From: Theristus sp. LFF4_11 | Taxonomy: Eukaryota; Nematoda; Chromadorea; Monhysterida; Xyalidae | DNA: 64,000 nucleotides | Assembly (NCBI GenBank): GCA_030248135.1 | Contig: JASANC010000480.1 | Coordinates: forward strand, 62,001 to 126,000 | Direction of reading: 5' to 3' | In this document: positions 42,501 through 55,413 of the stretch, piece by piece | Layout: every line of letters begins with the position of its first letter | How positions within the stretch are numbered: the first letter of the stretch is position 1 | Made by a program: the position numbers and the translations under genes | The notes under the pieces: generated by a model | What the model was told of the DNA's origin: nothing | The model's input: the letters and a program-made list of their open reading frames with translations, nothing else | Database searches by the model: none

Positions 42501-45500
42501 TTCGAGCAAGCGAGCCGGCCGCGACACGATGATGAGCAACTGCTTGACCAGCGAGTACAGGTACGTGTGGCACTCGGGCGCACATTTCTCGCGTGCCTGC
42601 AGAACAGTGCAGCGTTCAGCTGAGTTCAATTCTATTCGTATCCGCTTTTCCTTTGGTTCTGCGCTTGCAGACGTGGAAAAGAAGTCAAGTTGGTGTCGCG
42701 CTTGATGCGGTAATTCAACATTGTCCGAGTGACTCTGTCAATTCTCATGTATTCGAGTCTTCACGGCAAATTTGCATTGCAGCGTTCAGCATGCAACTGA
42801 TTGTCTCTCTGTGCGTGCATTGAGTCGGAGAGCTAGAAAAACAGATAGACTGACCTCAGCGAGCGTTTGGTCGAGATTGTGCGAGAGCTCGCAGAAATAG
42901 TTGGAAGAGAGTTCGCTCTTTTGACTCTTCACAAGACAGTCGGCGGCGAGCTCGACAATTTGGTGGTGCAGGAATCTGGTGGCGCCGTCCAGCAGCGACG
43001 GGGGGGGCACACCGACGGACTGCTCTGCCTGGGGCGCAGTGAGCGAGTGCCGTTTCGCAGTGTCGCTCTGTGCGCGCTCGTCTGCGTCTTCTTGTTGCTC
43101 TGGCTGCGCCGACTCGTCCATGGTGACGTCAAGCTCCACTTCGCATTCGTCCGGCTCCACCCGCGAACTGATGCTGCCCGACAGCGGACGATTCTCGGAG
43201 ATGAACTTCTCGAGGCGCTGCTCCATTTGCTTGCGAGCCTGCAGAAACGATGTTCGCTCGTTTGGGTTGGCCAGTCATTTTGCCGTTTATAGATATTTTT
43301 TTATTGATTGTTCGCGCACCGTTTACCAAACTCCGGCGGAAACGGGCAATGCTGTCCAATTTACCCCCGGCTCAGGAGGGAGCAGACCATTAGATGTCAT
43401 TGGTCACTTTGGTTTCTCCATTATGTCTCTTGTCCACAGCGGGGTTCGAACTTTCCATCTACAGAAGTAGACAGAAGTCCTACAGCTGCGCTACAGATGC
43501 ACTGTTTTTGCAAATCGTTCGATCGACAAACCTTTGAGAATCGCTCTTTGTACACCTGATTGCGTAACGCCTGGTCGCTACCAGCCACGTCCAGTTTCCA
43601 TTGGCTGCTGCAAGGAAAAACATGCGTTGTATCAAGCGTCACAGATGACAGTTATGTGTGTGCTGCGGTAATTATGGTGCGACGATTTTTTTATTTCCAA
43701 TGCAAATTTGAGTTTGAATTTGGTTTGAGGTGAAATTTTTCAGAGGACGTGAACTAACTAAAAGCAAGTAAGGCAAAAAAGGATAACAACAACACACGTA
43801 AACACAGCCACAAAACGAAAGCCGATAAATCAAACACAGACAGGTCAAGCAAACTGAACCGGAAAAAGATAACAAAAAGACAGAACATGAGTGAAACAAA
43901 TATCGACCACAACCAAGACATACTTTTCAAGCGCGCCTGAGCTAAGATTAAGCCAAGCCAGATGACTGAAAACAAGAAAGTTTAGTTTGCTGCACTTGCT
44001 CCAAGTTGACCATAAACATTTAGCATGTCATTATAGCGACAATACGAAAAAATTAGGCTCAACACAAGAAAACTGACAGTAACTGACGTTGCTGAATGAC
44101 TGATAAACAATAGTTCAGTTCTGATTCAGTTTCTCCGCGACAGTACACACTACACAGTGCATGCTGCTGCTTTGCGCCTATAGCGGCATTCATGAAGCAG
44201 TAGTTGGCGACGCGTAACTGTGTTAAACGACAGCTACGCGGTCACTAAATACTGCTTCATGAATGAATGCCCCTAAAACTGTTTCCATTACCAACTAATA
44301 AGCGAATAAACAGTAAACACAACTGATAGACATTCAGCAATAGGACACTGAATTTGAGACGACAAATCAAAGTTGATCAAGTTGATTCAGTTGGATAAAA
44401 CGAAAATGGAAACATCTGCCGGATTGAACGGCGCAAATACAGAGCGTACTTTAAGGAGCGTGAGCGTGGCCTGACGGCCATCAGCAGATGCGGCGAGCCG
44501 GCGTCATCGGCGCCCGCAGCAGCATTCGCATGAGCCCGCTGTTGGTGTGCACCGACGTGCGCAGCAGACGCGCCCGCTTGCGACGTGCCCGCCTCGTAGG
44601 ACGCTGCGAAGCCGACGCGGAGATCATCGAGCGCTGCTGCCAGACGTTCTTGCGACGAAAATTGAGACTGAAATGCAACACATGTCGTCACGCAATGCTG
44701 TCGCGCACTCCTACGAACGGCACGGAGCACCAACGTGCATCGTTTCTATTGTCTGCTGGCATGCAAGCTATCTGACTTGACTGCCGGTTACCATAAATAG
44801 AACCCTCAGATTCACAAATTAATTACATGTAATTTCCATTTTGATGTGGTGCTTTGTGGTTCAATCCCAGTTACACATCATGAAAAAACTCGTTGACAAT
44901 AATGTGATCGGCTCCCAGACAAAGGTGCTAAAGAACACTGAGAACATAAACCTGTGCACTGTGTGATTCACAGCATTTGCACGAGTGTAAAAATAAGCGC
45001 GTTTTCCATTCAAGTGACTCATGGCATAAAAATCTAATTTCGTCTCATGAATTTGCTGGTTAGTGCGATCGTGTGGTAATAAGGCCTATGCCTAGTCATC
45101 CCATGTTGCATGTTGCGATATGTATCACGATTACCCACTCAGCGGAAATCCATTTGCTGAGTATCGATAACACGATTGATTGCTAAATTATGAATGAGTG
45201 CCGTCGTGCTTGTCAAACACGACAAAATGTCAAAGAACACAACAAAACAAACACGAGCAAAGGACGTGATTGGATGAAAAGCGCAGAGACAACAGCGACC
45301 GTATGACGTACCGACATGGCGCTTCCGGAGCGTGGCGTGCCATAACCGGAGCTTGACGGCAGACTGACCACTGACCAGCGGCGTGTGTCTGGCACGCCAG
45401 CAGCGCACGCACCGCCAGTGACCAGCGAATGTGCGGTGCCTGGCCGTCCGGGCACCCGATGTGGTGCCACCGCCGGGTGCACGGCCAGGCTTGACCGGCC

Positions 45501-47154
45501 TGTGCAATATTGAAATTTGAACTTCAATTCAAAAACATCATAGCTTGCAAAATTTCATTTGTCCGTCGTGCAAAACATCACAGCAGCATACCTAAGCAAC
45601 TCGTTGACAACTTTGACGGACTTCGACATCGTGGTGGTAACACTGGCGACGTGTTCGTCTGCAGGCCACGCCCACTGATACGATGACTGTGACGACGCAC
45701 CACGCGGAGCTCCTTCTGAAAAAAAAAATGAAAGTCGTTTTCTCTGGTTGCAACTTCAAAAACAAATATAAATGTAACCCACGACCCGGTTTGATTATCT
45801 GAACGACCAAATGGAACCACAAAAACTTAACAGAACGAAAACTCAAAACATCTTGTTCATAGCATCATATTTTGGCTTTCAACACAACCAATGGCTTGCT
45901 AAAGAAGTGTTCATACGATCAGGCGTTGAAGTAGACTCGAGTAGCAAATTGTGCTGAGCACAGTTGCTTTCTAGTTTCTGAGGGGATATGCGCAGTGAGA
46001 GCACACCATTACTGCATTACTTTCAACTGTGTCAAGAAAGTCGGTGCGACCGGGTGTCCAACGGATGCACTCAGCGACAGTGGCAGTTTGCCGTGTTGTT
46101 GCACGAGACTGCAGTCGATGCCAGCAGCCATGTCACAGCAGCTGATGCTGCGAGTGAACCGGTCGCCGGACGCATCATCAGCGGGCAACTCTGCCGCGAA
46201 GCGAGCGGACAACGCCGGTTCAATGGCACAGCTCAATGTCTGCCCACGGTGTTTGCGATGGCGCAGCGAACGACGCGCCACAACAGTCGGCGTGCCACCG
46301 GTGGACGTCGATCGAGTGGCTGCTGCGGCTGCTGGCGACTGTGAGGGCAGCTGCTTGCTGCTGCCGCCTGCTGCGTGCGCTTGCACTGCACCGGCGCTGC
46401 ATGTGCGCACAGCGCCAACGTGCTTCTGTGAACGCCACGCTTTCCACAGCATCACCGGAAAGCGTTGCCATGGCGAATCGGGTGTTCGCGGAGGCGGAGT
46501 CGGACTGATAGTGCGGCTCGGCGTGTCCGTTGTTGTTGTCGTCGTCGCAGTGCTCGTGCATGCCATTGACGGCGTGGTCGTCACAACAGACAGACACTCA
46601 AAGCGACCACAGAACGACTGTGACAGCGGCATGGCGTCCGTGGTGTCGTCGTGCACGTGCACGTCAACCACGACATTGCATCGGCTGTCAGGCTCAAAGT
46701 CGGCAGCACCGCCAGCGCTGGCCGCCTCCCGCAAGTACTGCACATCGAGCTGCTCAGCGTCACGCTCGCTCAACACGGCGCCCAGCTTGCGGCGTGGCGT
46801 CGCCACTGAAGAAGCACGCTCTGCCTTGCTCTTTTGGCCAGCAGTTTGTCGAAACGAAAACGGCACAAACATTCTGCATGTTCTACTGTTTGACTGGAGT
46901 GAATTTGAGTTTAGAGAGCGCCGAGGCTGGTTGAAATTGGTGGTGCTACGATTGCGCCTGAGAACACGAGTGAGACGGTGTGTGTTCGACAGAGTGACTG
47001 TGCCGTGCGGGTCGGATGAATGATCAACAGTCGATGCGACGTACATTGAATGCGTCATCAGTGACAGACACGCTGTTGCTGATGTTGACTGGACACTTTG
47101 CTGCTGTGCATCCACTGCAGACAGCTTGCTCACGTTGCCAGAAAATACAATCAT
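36518..47154 (-). CDS. kin-4: MAST-family serine/threonine kinase with PDZ domain
   Basis: Twenty-three exons, minus strand: 47154-46021, 45715-45592, 45499-45312, 44667-44450, 43607-43532, 43238-42855, 42596-42495, 42263-41871, 41802-41683, 41598-41521, 41414-41242, 41140-40947, 40846-40736, 40515-40276, 40196-40021, 39848-39711, 39633-39351, 39262-38994, 38908-38578, 38318-38184, 38121-37955, 37776-37440, 37185-36518. All phases agree, giving 2,012 residues. The MAST signatures [16 protein letters not shown] and VRPRSRSL lie near 465-555. The DUF1908 helical domain is at about 574-860 ([42 protein letters not shown]). The AGC kinase domain is at about 869-1140: [12 protein letters not shown], Lys898, HRDLKPDN (990-997), DFG (1010-1012), [11 protein letters not shown]. 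The PDZ domain is at about 1639-1725 ([12 protein letters not shown]). All catalytic residues are present. The tail is Ser/Pro-rich with a conserved [15 protein letters not shown]. The family links kinase activity to PDZ partners and microtubules. Exon 1 and the splice after 40021 (GTCCGT donor) are least sure. Confidence 0.92.
44184..44272. repeat. Short hairpin element in MAST intron 4
   Basis: Inverted arms GCATTCATGAAGCAGTA and its complement, continuing through GACGCGTAGCTGT with a few mismatches, around a loop of about 8 bases. Total about 89 bp. It looks like a miniature transposon within the intron between MAST exons 4 and 5. It has no evident target duplication. Confidence 0.65.
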
Positions 47155-50100
47155 GCTAAGCCAAACACGGTTGCTGCGTTGGTGGCTGCTGTTAACATGC
47201 AGAAAATAATGTGCGCCGTCTCATGGTACCAAAACAACGAACGCCAATCAACTCGAACGACAAGCCTGTTGAGCGCAAAAGATAAAAGGCACAAAATTGA
47301 AAACACAAAAAAAAGTGCAAATGAATGCAAGTAAGAAAAACAGTGCGCTTGATTTCAGCGGACGGGCAGCAGCGATCACACGAACACGAACACAAACGGT
47401 CAGACGGCCGACAATGCAGTGGTGACGTGACAAGACAAGTGACACTGATGAGCGTCACTGGGCGGACACAACACGACAGTGCACACGCAACAAAACATGA
47501 AATAATTCAGTTGGCTTGACGCTGCATCGTGCGCGCTGCATCGCCCAGCCGACGCCCCGCCTGTGGGCAGCACGCAGCGTGCGACCGGCAGACACACACA
47601 TGCACACGCGTGTGAATGCCCGCTTCGCTGTGCACAACTGCACGAACGCTTCGTTGTCTTCGCGGCGGCCTCTTTCGCACGTCTGCATGTTGGTACTTTT
47701 TTACCGAAAAGAAGTCTAATGTAATCATCGAGCTGCAAAAAAACGTGACAACTGAGAACTTGACGAATAAAAAGACATTGGGGCACTGAACAAATGGCAC
47801 GTGCAAGTGGTCCGTTCAAACTAACAACCAACAAACACGCACACAACCACCAGTCACAAACGCAACAATTATAAAATGTGAAAAAAACGCAACACATAAC
47901 ATGAACCTTCAGCGCCGATCAATTTCAACCAGCCAAGAATAAGAATCTCGAACTCAAAAGAACGCACGGTCACTCTGTATGAGCGAAAATGAATGAATGA
48001 CGGCAGCAAATTGGAACTGCACCTGAAAGGGTGTACTCAAATGCGCCACTGAATGAGAACTTACTTCCTGCTTCGTTACTTGAGTTGGCTGTTCAGTTGG
48101 CGTTTATGATTTCCACTGGTGAAGTGCATTTGGAGAGCAGCAGGTATGAATGCAATATGGTGTCGTCGAATTAGCTTGAAAAAACGCTTGATGTTGAACA
48201 CGGTGCAGCAAGCCACAAGCATGATAACAGTGGCTGTCCGTACAAACGTCGCTCAGCCTGTGTATGGCGCTGCGTTGATGATCGGCATATATTCTTATTT
48301 GACTTATAATTCAGTTGCATAACAAATGACAAAAACCACACTGAAAAGACGCAATTCATATTCGAGTCCGTTGAAATGCGGCCACAAGAGTAGCGGACTG
48401 GTCGGGCATTGTCAGTGATGCAGTCGATGTGATGCTGATGCGACAGAAGTGACACAAAACATCACCGAGTCAGTCGGTCTGTGCAACTGGCTGTGTGCAC
48501 GCAGTCAACTCCAATGCACTGTATACACGCTGATGGACAACCAAATGAATCTTTCCGGGACACACACGACACGACTGTTGACGCTCTGTGTGGCCGCTCA
48601 TGCAAACCAGAGACGCACCAGCAGCAAACTGCGCAGCAATTTCAAATCAAGCACATATGCCAGCTAGTCGCTCAAGTGCACACTGCAAAATCAGCATTTG
48701 CACTCGCTGTAGCAGCACTCTGTTTGCCGAGGCAGGGCAGCGTCGCAGCGCAAATGCAAATGGCCCATTGTGAAGCGACACGGACGCACCGGAAACACAC
48801 GAGCGCAGTATCATATCTCATGGTGCATCGCAAACAACGCACACACACGCTCTGCTGCATGCAACGAAAATGAGAGACGGCGCACAATTGTTGCTGCGCT
48901 CTGTTTGGTCGTTTTTCAAGAATCGTTATGTTGAGAGAGCGTCATGTAGACGCTGGAGCGCTTGATAGTGCGAACGTAACGCAACGGCAGTGTTTTTCGC
49001 CTGCTGTATTTCATGCTAGTTTTGTGACAGACTTTGCAGCATATGAAGCATTCAGATGAGGCACTGAACGCTGGCAGGCACTCGGCTTGACTGCAGCAGC
49101 TGCAAGCTGTACTTCCAGTTTGGTCACGGCGTCAATATATTGAGCCATGACCGATGCACTGTCACAATATTCCCTGTGTCACTGTGCTTCATGGGAACCG
49201 ACGAAGCAAAACAGGCGAGCACACAGACGCACACGTGCATGAGCACATGACATAATATGCATTGCTTGGCCGTGTGCTGCTGGCGCCATGTGTGCGTGTG
49301 CCTGTAAAACTAGCACCGGCCAGATGCACTTTTTGTACTTTGTCAATGAACCACTGCGCTGCAGCAGCACGCTCGGCGACAAAAATACGCATGCACCCTC
49401 TCGCAGAGGCGAATGCTGCGTGGGCGTGCGCTCACACTGCTGCGTGCTGGTTCGTCAGAGGAAAATATCTGGCAATGCATCATGCTAACTTCCGCAAATG
49501 GTGCTCTTACGCTTGCGTCTTTTCAACCATTTTGTAATCAAGCTACAGCTTGATGTTTGCTGATTGAAGGTTTCACTGGTGGACACTGCCAAAACAGACG
49601 TATCGTTCATTAGTTTCGGTTTCGTTTGCAAGAGCGCAGCGTTTCCACTGCATCGCAGTAATGCGACACGCGGCACAGTTTTCGTGCAGCGTCATTTTTC
49701 AAAAACAACAACACTCGTTCAGTTGCGTCAACACAAGTACTAAACACAAAAGCAGCGCGATGTCGTGCTATTAGTCATCCGATCGACAAACTCTGTGTCC
49801 GTTTTGTGCGGGATTCAGCTGCTGGTAACTGCTTGTCGAAAAGACAATGCGCACGCGATTAGATTTCTTGCGCACGAGGGAGGCAAAGCGTTCGACGAGG
49901 GGAAAAGTTCTATTTTAGGTCTGAAAAGTTGAAAGCAAAGTCGCACCAGCACGTGGTTCATTCATTTTTGTGGCATTGACATACCCTTTTCGATTAGTTC
50001 ATGCGATCGACCGGCAGACAAACGCATGTGCTGGTGCATGTGGCCTGCCTGTCGCAACGCCGCCCGTTCGTGTTTCACGCGCCACACACACGCGTGTCAG

Positions 50101-52744
50101 CGACAACGACTGGCATTAGTTGCCAAAGAACCGATTTTCACGGTGCCTAAAAGCACCGACGAAAAATCTGCCGCGCTGGTTTCGATGGGTGACTGCGGAG
50201 TTGGTTGTGGCAGTTGTCGGGTCGGCTGCTTTAAAAGCAACTTTTTCCGCGACGCTCATTCACTTGCATGGGCTTCGTCAGCCGAAGACAGGCTTGTTTG
50301 TTTCCAATCAACACGCATATCCGTCGAAGTGACACAAACTCCATTACCATCAGCGAATAACAAGCGAAACAACTTGCGAAATTGAAGAATAGAAGCAAGA
50401 GTGCAGTTCTGCGGTGGATACAATAACATAATTGAATCAAAAGCAATCAACGCAAACTAATATGCTTTGCGGAGTGCTGTATACAATCTTCTGGTGTGAC
50501 ACAGCTATGGAGTTTACAATGCTTTCTGCAAAATGCACAAAATGGACTGAAAAATGCATTTACCTCGCCAAGGCAATATGATCGTCGCGGTAGCTGCCAC
50601 CGTTTATACATTGGCCGTTTGGCGCCAACGTTAAGCAAAATTGGCTTTTGGTGATCCATGCCGACAGAAAAGTGTGCCAGCTTTGCATGTAACACTATTA
50701 TTTCATGTTGCCATACATCCAGATCTCCATCATTTTGTAATTTTTGTTCCTTTGAGCGAACCCAGGTTAGCATTCATCACTGTAGTTGACGTGATGTGAC
50801 AGGAAATAATCCTCAAATTATGCTTCGGAATTCCAATAATGCGGCCGTGCACTTGGCAGTTTCAATAACCGCTCATTAGATCAGCGATGATGAGGATTAC
50901 TGAAGATGGTACTGTATTTGTAAAAAACACGCTTTTTCCGAAAGAAAAGCTCGTTAATCATCAAACGAACCAAATACTTTCCGTTGCTTTTTTCAATGGC
51001 TGGCGAAACAAAGGAGAAAGTACGCATTAACTGTCATGGTAACTGAACAGAAGTGAACGGACATAACGTTCAACTGTCCTGAAGATAACAACAAAAAAGC
51101 AGGCACCGAAAACCGAATTGATAGCCTTCACACTTTTGTTTATCAGAGACATGGTGCATAACAACAAGCAACATCGCAACGAACAAGTCACACGAGAGCC
51201 CATTTCATTAGCAAGAAAGTTTGCAATCTGAATGTTCCAGCCAGTCCAGGTCTCATCGCATCGGTCAACTTCATCAAGAGGCAAACTGATCAAAATTGTG
51301 CTCGCTTGCAACAGTGAAAAACGAGCTGTCACGAATGGAAGTGTTGCTGCATGGCAGATAGACACCACTGGACAAGAGAGACAGCCAGTCAGCCAGCGGC
51401 ATTATGCAAAACGCAAGCGAGCAAACGGCGGCAGAGGCGCATATCTAAAACACAAGTAATAGAGAGCGCGCAAGCAGCGTCGCAATGAGCGATCGCACGC
51501 GCAAACTGATCACACGCCTCCGAGACGCCCGTTCAGAGAGGCCACACGAGTGCGAGGCAAACGCGACCGCTGCCAGTGAGCCGGCATGCGCCATTTTGGT
51601 CGAAACTCAAACAGACACATGATAACACTGAAACACACAACAAACACGCAGACGCACATCGCATGCGCAGCGTCATGTGAGCATCGCTGAAACAAGCCTT
51701 GAAAGCGCATTACACACGCGTGCCTGCGTTGTGTTGGTGCGTGTGTCTGTTTCGCCACTAACAAACAGTGTGTCAGTGGTGTGCTTGATAGACGCCGCTG
51801 AGCGCACCGATATAGCATGCATACTGTATGTGTGTTGTTGTACACCTTGAACGAACGTGGCCAACCTCAGCGCGGCGTCGTTTTATGACGCTCGCAACAG
51901 GCCGGCAGTGTTGGTTGGTGTGCACGGTTGCTCTTTGCGTAGCGCCATGCGAATGAATGTGTCAGCAGGGTGCCTCACATGACACCGCTGAATGCGCCCT
52001 GCTAATAACAAACACACACACACAATCTATTGCTGGCACAAACTGCATCGCACAAGCTGCAGATGCTGTTGCACAATCCACTGACGCCGACCACTAATCA
52101 AGTCACTCGACTCTGTTTTCTGTTTCCACTGCACGGCGCTCACAGGCCGCTTGTTCATTTTGTTACGCTGCACAACAACACTACTGAAAGACACACGCTT
52201 ATTTACACGAATGTATTTCTGGTCGTCTTGCCAGCTAAACTGTCTCGCCTCGTGTGCTTCCTCCATCGCCACTTGCACACAATGAAATCAGCTTCGTTTC
52301 GCTAGCCGAGCACATCGCATATCAATTCTTCCTTCAGTTTGTTATTGAAAGAGCAATGCTGCAATGACGGGCAGTTATTTTTGCAGCCAAGATAGCATGC
52401 CATGTTTTGTGTCGCTCGCATGTGCACCGTACATTTGCGCTTGTATTGCTTTCAAGTCTATTACGTTTAGGCAGCTGCTTGCAGATTTGTTTTGGCTAAA
52501 AATAGCAACAGATTCACGGAAGGTTTTTGTTTTTGTCAAAACACGTGGAGTTATAACTTCTTTTTGTCACCGCATTTGTCACGAATGCAAATATTATTTC
52601 ACTTTTCTGCTATCATCAACAACAACCCAACAAACCATCGACATTCAGTCCGTTGAGCCCCGCTTAAACGGCGGTGACAACCCGTCAGCACGGCCCTCCA
52701 AATACCAAATGAATGTTGCAAACGAAACCGATGCCCGCACTCAC
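47155..52744. other. Region upstream of MAST exon 1, no gene recognised
   Basis: About 5.6 kb rich in CA/TG dinucleotides and GCAC-type motifs, with many overlapping short ORFs on both strands (for example 47400-47897 and 48481-48873) that show no domain. It is either the MAST promoter region or, if the exons further upstream belong to the same gene, one large intron. Confidence 0.45.
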
Positions 52745-53100
52745 ACTGCGAAACTTGACCGACGGCACGGCACCGGAAGCGGCCGCAGCGAACAGACGTG
52801 GCGTTGGGGACAACGGGGGCGCTGCAGACGGCTGCTGCGCTCGTGCCACCGTGCAGTCGGCCAGCAGCGTCGCAGAGTCGTAGCGCTGTTGAACGCTCAG
52901 TTGCGGACACGAGTGACCCAGCGCACGATGCTGCGGCCCCAACGGGCGCATACCAACGGCGGCCGTCGTGCACGTCGGCGCTGAGCCGGACATGGTGCTC
53001 GACATGGCGCTCAGCTGCGCATGCTGGCGACCGTGGGGGAACGCAGGCCGAATGCTCGGGGCACGCCAATTGGACACTGCTTGAGAGTCACACGAGCCGA
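52745..53100 (-). CDS. Candidate 5' coding exon (Ser/Ala/Gln-rich)
   Basis: A GC-rich open stretch bounded by a strong acceptor (CTCGTGTTTCAG) and a strong donor (CGCAGT/GTGAGT). It enters in phase 1 and leaves in phase 0. It encodes about 119 residues including SNWRAPSIRPAFPHGRQ and HAQLSAMSSTMSGS. Entry phase matches the exit phase of the exon at 58547-58410. Exit phase does not match MAST exon 1 unless a GTGTGA donor two bases inward and an internal acceptor (GTCTGCAG) near 47115 are used. No domain recognised. Likely the same transcription unit as 58410-62636. Confidence 0.5.
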
Positions 53101-54971
53101 CTGAAACACGAGCAGTTGGCAGTGCTTGACAAGAAATGCGCTGAAATGCAATCAACGATTATTCACAAAGTTCTCGATTGCTCCAATAAGCTGATGAGGC
53201 AAAAAAACAAAGATAAACGAGTGAGCCGCCACAAAGAGATCAGATTAGAACAGCGCATGATTGGTACCGGTGACACGACAGCCACGAACCGCTCCCGCCG
53301 GGATTGGCCGCACGCAGTGCCCGGGGGCAGCGGTTGTGTGTTGTGACCCCGGCTCCATACGACAGGCAACACGCTAACCCAGCAGTTTCTTTCAGCGATG
53401 TAAGGGCAGCAGCACATTACAAACGTTCAGTGTGCAATGATTTAAGGCCTCTGATCAACCAAGGAAACAAAAATGGCAAAACCGTAATCAAAGCATCGAT
53501 CTTGCCGCATTTAACCAATGTATTGCGGTTGTTTCTGAGCGCTTATCTAATCGGTTTGTTGAAGAAGAAAAAAGTGCAATGCTGCGAGTTTCACTTTTTC
53601 TCCACTGAAATAATGGTGCGCGCACGTGTTTCGTTTGCATCGTAAACACCGTGACCTATCAAACTAAAAATAGTTCGATCATCCATTTGTCTGCGTCCCG
53701 TTTATATTAGCACTGTGACATTAGCCAACCGCTATCGACTGAAAGTTTCAAAATAACAAAATGCAAACGCTACAAACTGAGAAGAAATGCCACGTTCATG
53801 CCACCAAAAACAAATTATGATACTTTTCAAAAAAAACGTATGAAATTGAGAAGTAAACAGACAAAAAGTGGAAAGTGGTGAACAGTGTACTGAAAATATT
53901 CGCTGATTATTTTTGTTGACCAAAGAGCAAAAAGTCAAATATGAAAATATGCGTGGACAGAAAAACGTAAAATGTGGGATCTGTCTCTGACTAATATATA
54001 GAAGTAACTTGTACGATCCAACTATCGAAATTACAGTGTCGTGACGCAAAGTTGAGTGAATGCAAACGCCATTGAGAGAGTGCATAAATATGGCGGATCT
54101 TTATGAATAATAGGCAGGGAAGAGTAAAAATAAAAACAGTCGATGGCAACATGATTCACCGATCTATTGCTCAATGAGCAAGCAAAAACTAAAAACTTGC
54201 CGACAAATCAATTTTCCAGATTACACGAAACTTGACACGTGTAGCCTTGGTTTCTCTTTAGTTTTTTTAAATACATAATTTGAACAAACCACAACAGTAA
54301 AGAAGATAAATTAAACATTTTCATGATTTTCAAACAACCAACAGCGTTTGTCAACATGCATTTAGTGCACATGTGTATTGTGGATTTATTCAAACGTGTC
54401 CGGATTAAAATGACGTCATTTGCTTTAAAAACGCCCGTTTGTCAAAGTACAGGCACTAAAATGTCAGTTTGATGTGACTGATTTGACATTCACCATTTGT
54501 TTTCGGGAAGAAACCGGCTAAACAGAAAGTCTGGTTTGCTATGAACGGCAAGCGCATGTTTGGCGGCACATGACGTCATTTCAGTGGGACACGTTTAAAA
54601 AATAGGTCATATGCATTGTATACTTTCCCTTTGCGTACAAACATGCTGCTTCGCAGCAGGTCTTCTCAAAAAAGCTCCTTTTCACGTCTGGCCGGAACAA
54701 AAATTGCACAAACTGCTGAATCGTGCGTTCAAAACAACGGAGAAGACTTTTTTCTGATAAATACAGATGGAAAGACGATAACATGGCAATAACAATGACA
54801 AGAAGGCAGCTCCAGCTCCATCCTTTCATTTGAAAGATCGTGTTTGAGATTCTGTTAAAAACACTTATCAGCATAAACAAGCTTGTGGAACGGTTGTTTT
54901 TGTTGTGAAAGTTTTGGTGAACAAAATAAAGTCAACAAAAATCTGGCTTTCACTGATAGATCTGAATGATA
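53101..54971. other. Non-coding stretch
   Basis: No supported gene. A GC-rich island at 53270-53370 stands out from AT-rich surroundings. From 53,650 onward it is AT-rich. Probably intron of the minus-strand unit. Confidence 0.4.
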
Positions 54972-55411
54972 CCGTATTACCTCTAATAAACCCCCATGGG
55001 GGTTTATTTCTTCAGCGACTTCTGGGGGTGGGGTTTAGTTTTGGGGGGGGGTTACTTTTGGGGGGGGGGGTTATTTGGAAACCATTTTTAGGGGTGGGCA
55101 AAATGGCAAAAATACCTTCCATGGCAGGAAGGAAGTCGCAGAAACTTCTACTCTACATAGAAATTTCCTTTTACAACAGCCTTTTGTAATGAAATTACCA
55201 TTAACTGATCCATTTGGGGCCTTTGGTAGCACAATTTCATCATTTTCACTGAAACCAGCCACTACTGAATTCGCTGGGTATGTGTTTCAAACAGGTTTCC
55301 AATAATCCCCCATGGGGGATTATTTTGGGGGGATTATTTGGAAACTTGTCGAGGGGGTGGGGGTTTATGTTTGGGGGGTTTAATTGGGGGGGTTTAATAG
55401 AGGTAATACGG
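54972..55411. mobile_element. TA-target MITE, copy 2 (440 bp)
   Basis: Same family as 1101-1540 with the same termini (CCGTATTACCTCTA) and TA flanks at 54970-54971 and 55412-55413. It has the same core and CCCCCATGGGGG palindromes, and differs mainly in the length of G tracts. The ORFs 54905-55189, 55075-55305 and 55071-55262 are repeat artefacts. Confidence 0.88.
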
Positions 55412-55413
55412 TA

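Noticed and set aside
44860..44885. GGTTCAATCCCAG resembling a tRNA T-loop
   Set aside because: No matching D-arm, anticodon arm or acceptor stem at the right spacing; likewise GGGGTTCGAACTTT at 43440 and GGTTCAATCC at 20260.
46009..47023. Plus-strand 342-codon ORF opposite MAST exon 1
   Set aside because: The minus frame has a good donor joining in phase to the next MAST exon, while the plus frame shows no domain and no splice partners. Some doubt remains because exon 1 is low-complexity.
52685..53155. Full minus-strand ORF of 156 codons as a single-exon gene
   Set aside because: Strong splice sites at 53101 and 52744 argue for an internal exon rather than a stand-alone gene.
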